Source: Allostella sp. ATCC 35155 (GTDB lineage: Bacteria; Pseudomonadota; Alphaproteobacteria; ATCC43930; Allostellaceae). Taken from it: a stretch of DNA of 64,000 nt. A program made the translations under genes and the position numbers. The notes beneath the pieces are model-generated. The model saw nothing but the letters and a program-made list of their open reading frames with translations. It ran no database searches and was not told the DNA's origin. The DNA lies in contig AP019701.1 in NCBI GenBank assembly GCA_006738865.1, positions 611,001 through 675,000 on the forward strand, given 5' to 3'. How positions within the stretch are numbered: position 1 is the first letter of the stretch; each line of letters starts with the position of its first letter. Positions 61,726 to 64,000 of this stretch are shown piece after piece.

Positions 61726-62127
61726 CTAGGCCGGCTCCTCGACCTCCAGCACGCTCAGCGCGCGGGATTCGCCGCGCCGCGTCTCCCATGCGATCGACTG
61801 GCCGCGGGCGAGGCCGATCAGGGCCGCGCCGACCGGCGTCATGACCGAAATCCGGCCCGCCGCGATGTCGCGCTCGCCCGGATAGACCAGCGTGATCCAG
61901 CGCTCCTGGCCGGTGGCGTCGTCGCGGTAGTGCACGCGCGAGCCCATGCGCACGACGTCGGACGGCAGGCCCGCATCGGGCACCACCCGGGCGCGGTCGA
62001 GTTCGCGGGCGAGGTAGTCGGCGACGTCCGGCATCTGGTCGGCCAGACCGTCGGCGAGACGGGACAGGGTGGCGAAATCGTCCTGCCGCACCGTGATCGG
62101 CGGCAGGGGCTGGATGCCTGCATTCAT
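61726..62127 (-). CDS. rnk: Rnk/GreA-C-type nucleoside diphosphate kinase regulator
   Basis: 133 residues: N-terminal coiled-coil-like helices (ITVRQDDFATLSRLADGLADQMPDVADYLARELDRARVV) and a C-terminal FKBP-like GreA domain (VRMGSRVHYRDDATGQERWITLVYPGERDIAAGRISVMTPVGAALIGLARGQSIAW). Binds RNA polymerase as GreA competitors do; regulation of NDP kinase is known in other species. ATG at 62127 has GGAGA upstream. Confidence 0.88.
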   Translation of the reverse strand: MNAGIQPLPPITVRQDDFATLSRLADGLADQMPDVADYLARELDRARVVPDAGLPSDVVRMGSRVHYRDDATGQERWITLVYPGERDIAAGRISVMTPVGAALIGLARGQSIAWETRRGESRALSVLEVEEPA

Positions 62128-62218
62128 CAATCGTCTCCGGCGCCCGTTCATCGGGGCGCGAGGCAATGGGTGTTCGGTCGGTGGTCGGCGGATGGCGCCG
62201 CAATAGCAGGGCGCGATC

Positions 62219-62246
62219 CGAAAATAGCCCCGGCGGTTCCGGGGCT
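62219..62246 (-). terminator. Rho-independent terminator of the ACP-hydrolase operon
   Basis: On the minus strand AGCCCCGG (62246-62239) and CCGGGGCT (62233-62226) pair around a 5-nt loop, followed by ATTTTC. The site lies about 130 bp after the hydrolase stop. Nothing else is seen between 62128 and 62374. Confidence 0.65.
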
Positions 62247-62374
62247 GCGCGTTCTCTACGCGCCCGGGGCCGGGGCGGAATGGCCCGTCAGCAGGGCTCC
62301 CGAATGGGCACTGCGGCGGACGGAACGTGCGGTCATCAACATGGTGCCCAATGTCGGGTCGATCGCGGCCGGCG

Positions 62375-63439
62375 TCAATGCCCCGGCTCGGCGACCAGCC
62401 AGCCGAGGTGGCGGTCGAAGCTTCCGTCGGGCACGAGGTAGGGGATGACGCCGTGCCGCTCCAGGCCCGCAATCGGCACCAGTTCGACGCCCTCGATCCC
62501 GGCCATGCGTTCGGCCTCCTGCCGGTCGAGGGCGTTGGCCTCGCCGTAGACGAGGCGGAGCCGGGGCCGCGCGGCGGCCTCCCGGTAGAGTCTCGCGAGA
62601 TCGAGTCGCTCCGGGTCGACCGGTTCGACGACCGTTCCCTTGAGGCGCTCGCGGCGCAGGAGTTCCGGCAGGCTCCGGTCGAGGATGGTCGGGCCGGCCA
62701 AGCAGAGCACGCGGGCCGCGCCGAGGTCGAGGGCATAGCGCATCGCGCCGAACGAGCCGGAGGAGCCGCCGATGCACACGATCCGCTCGCAGCCGAGGTC
62801 GGCCACGAGGCGGCGCAGCGCCGCCAGCGTCGCGCCGTACCCGTCCCCCAGCGAGCGGATGCCGCCGAGGAAATGCATGCCGTGGACGTCGCGCAGGTAG
62901 ATGACGGTCGCGCCCAGGCGGCGCAGCCAGGCATGGATCAGGCGCAACGGTCCGTTCAGCCGCTGGGCCCCGCCGGTGAAGACGAGAAGGGCGGTGCGGG
63001 CCCCAGGTCGACGGGTCACCTGGACGTCGGCGGCCGGATCGTCGAGCAGGTCCGTCGCCGCATCGTCCGGAACGGCCGCCGGGGCGTGGCGCGCCAGGAT
63101 GTGCAGTTCCTCGATCGCTTCCAGCACCGCCGGCTGGTCCGCGGTCGCCGCGACGAAGGCGCGGAGCAGCTCCACCCCGCCCATCGTCGCGATCGCGTTG
63201 ATCAGGACGCTGCGCTCCTTGGCGCCGTGGGCGGGCGGCAGAACGGACGGATCGCGTACGAAGCGGACGCCGTCGAGCATCAGGCGCCAGCCGATGCCGC
63301 CCTGGGCGGCCGCGAGCGCGCGTTCCACGAGGTCGTGCTCGCCCTGATGCCAGCGCCGGGTCACCTCGGAGGCGAAGCGGAGGGGACCGAGCGCGGCCGG
63401 GCAGAGCGGCTGGTCTGCGTCCTGGGGGGCAGGGGTCAT
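62375..63439 (-). CDS. Alpha/beta-hydrolase-fold protein paired with an acyl carrier protein
   Basis: 354 residues. The first 130 are helical and not recognised. From 145 the pattern is hydrolase-like: LLVFTGGAQRLNGPLRLIH, RDVHGMHFLGGIRSLGDGYGATLAALRRLVADLGCERIVCIGGSSGSFGAMRYALDLGA with an S-G-S-F-G elbow, LRLVYGEANALDR, and GLERHGVIPYLVPDGSFDRHL as possible Asp and His sites. ATG at 63439 overlaps the ACP stop, so it may act on an acyl-ACP, but this is inference from context. Confidence 0.65.
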   Translation of the reverse strand: MTPAPQDADQPLCPAALGPLRFASEVTRRWHQGEHDLVERALAAAQGGIGWRLMLDGVRFVRDPSVLPPAHGAKERSVLINAIATMGGVELLRAFVAATADQPAVLEAIEELHILARHAPAAVPDDAATDLLDDPAADVQVTRRPGARTALLVFTGGAQRLNGPLRLIHAWLRRLGATVIYLRDVHGMHFLGGIRSLGDGYGATLAALRRLVADLGCERIVCIGGSSGSFGAMRYALDLGAARVLCLAGPTILDRSLPELLRRERLKGTVVEPVDPERLDLARLYREAAARPRLRLVYGEANALDRQEAERMAGIEGVELVPIAGLERHGVIPYLVPDGSFDRHLGWLVAEPGH

Positions 63440-63684
63440 GGCGCTGCGAGCGGGTCCGCCTCGCGCGCGTAGGCGATGATGGCGGCGATCGAACTGCAGG
63501 TCGCGATGTCCTCGTCCGCGACGCGCAGCCCGTAGAGTTCCTCGACCTGGATCAGCACCTGGGCATGGTCGAGCGAATCCATGCCGGCGTCGCCGAAATC
63601 CGTCTCGACGCCGATGGTGGCGGCGTCCAGACGGTCGATGGCGCCGGCGATCGCGGCACGCACCTGTTCCTCGGTCAGAGTCAT
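63436..63684 (-). CDS. Acyl carrier protein
   Basis: 82 residues. The phosphopantetheine site is DAGMDSLDHAQVLIQVEELYGLRV, with Ser in the DSLD motif. Not the fatty-acid AcpP, whose surroundings and acidity differ; more like stand-alone ACPs in lipid, polyketide or polysaccharide modification operons. ATG at 63684 overlaps the upstream gene stop (ATGA). Confidence 0.93.
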   Translation of the reverse strand: MTLTEEQVRAAIAGAIDRLDAATIGVETDFGDAGMDSLDHAQVLIQVEELYGLRVADEDIATCSSIAAIIAYAREADPLAAP

Positions 63685-64000
63685 TCCTGCGTCCGGCTCC
63701 CGGAGGGGTTTTCCGATTCTAGCGGCCGTCGTGGCGTCGTTCCATCACCGGGACTGCGCCGCGGCTGCCCGCGCGCCATCAGGACATGGCCGAGCCGATC
63801 GCCGTCGAGCGCGACGTCGAAGCGGCAGAAGCGCCAGCCGAGGCGCGGTGCGGCCGTGATCGCGACCGCTCCGTCGGGCGGGGGCCGGCGGGCGCAGGCG
63901 ATCTCGGCGATCGACCAGTAGTCGTCGGGGTGGCTTCGTTCGAGCAGCGCCAGTCCCATGGCAACGGCCCGGTGCAGCGGCCCTGCCGGGCCGCCGGTCG
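63681..64000 (-). CDS. C-terminal part of an unrecognised protein (runs off the window)
   Basis: The frame is open to the window edge and ends at 63681 overlapping the ACP start. Visible product is GPAGPLHRAVAMGLALLERS followed by HPDDYWSIAEIACARRPPPDGAVAITAAPRLGWRFCRFDVALDGDRLGHVL and a Pro/Arg/Ser-rich tail. An internal ATG at 63959 could start a 92-residue protein, but good coding character continues upstream. No family recognised. Confidence 0.55.
   Translation of the reverse strand, partial: TGGPAGPLHRAVAMGLALLERSHPDDYWSIAEIACARRPPPDGAVAITAAPRLGWRFCRFDVALDGDRLGHVLMARGQPRRSPGDGTTPRRPLESENPSGSRTQE

Overview
The window is 64 kb of very GC-rich chromosomal DNA. Gene content and order point to an alphaproteobacterium of Rhodospirillales type: a full mraZ-to-ftsA division and wall cluster in alphaproteobacterial order, petP/petR-like regulators with a kinase, a GluQRS, an alphaproteobacterial HNH protein, and pervasive 4-bp ATGA/GTGA gene overlaps with many GTG starts. 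I see no prophage, complete insertion sequence, CRISPR array, tRNA or rRNA, so most of this is ordinary core genome. The species cannot be named from the sequence alone.

Layout. 1-15.8 kb (minus): mraZ-rsmH-ftsL-ftsI-murE-murF-mraY-murD-ftsW-murG-murC-murB-ddl-ftsQ-ftsA (ftsA cut by the edge), led by a promoter with four 10-bp-phased TGGG motifs that match MraZ operator spacing. 16.0-21.0 kb (minus): rnpB, an AmpD-type amidase, an EamA exporter and a DctP-DctQ-DctM TRAP transporter. 21.1-22.5 kb: mlaC and mlaA (outer-membrane lipid asymmetry). 22.7-29.0 kb (plus): a fused ArsR-methyltransferase regulator, metF, metH and a Nudix enzyme, all overlapping, behind a promoter that carries an ATATAAA-N6-TTTATAT palindrome. 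29-33 kb: gluQ, a carboxylesterase, an HNH protein, and psd-pssA for phosphatidylethanolamine synthesis.

33-36.9 kb (minus): a JmjC/cupin oxygenase, then a MarR-OmpR-histidine kinase operon, divergent from a branched-chain aminotransferase. 37.8-44.4 kb (minus): uvrC-pgsA-mobB-moeA-moaD-moaE-yqhA-pentapeptide operon, followed by an AT-rich intergenic region with a perfect DnaA box. 44.7-49.4 kb: uvrB with a pteridine-reductase-like SDR, a second SDR that lacks its catalytic tyrosine, and an aminoglycoside-phosphotransferase-like kinase. 49.5-50.1 kb: a decayed ATPase pseudogene and a small conserved-looking gene. 50.3-51.5 kb: aspartate aminotransferase.

51.6-56.9 kb: an iron-uptake operon (ECF sigma, FecR, TonB receptor with STN domain, PepSY reductase) under a Fur-like box. 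57-61 kb: an EF-G-like GTPase, a hydratase and the periplasmic methionine sulfoxide reductase MsrP. 61-64 kb (minus): a flavin-binding PPOX protein, an Rnk-like regulator, and an acyl carrier protein-hydrolase operon that runs off the window.

The most distinctive non-genic feature is a 115-bp MITE-like element between pssA and the JmjC gene. It has inserted at a CTAG whose TA duplication supplies the stop codons of both convergent genes.
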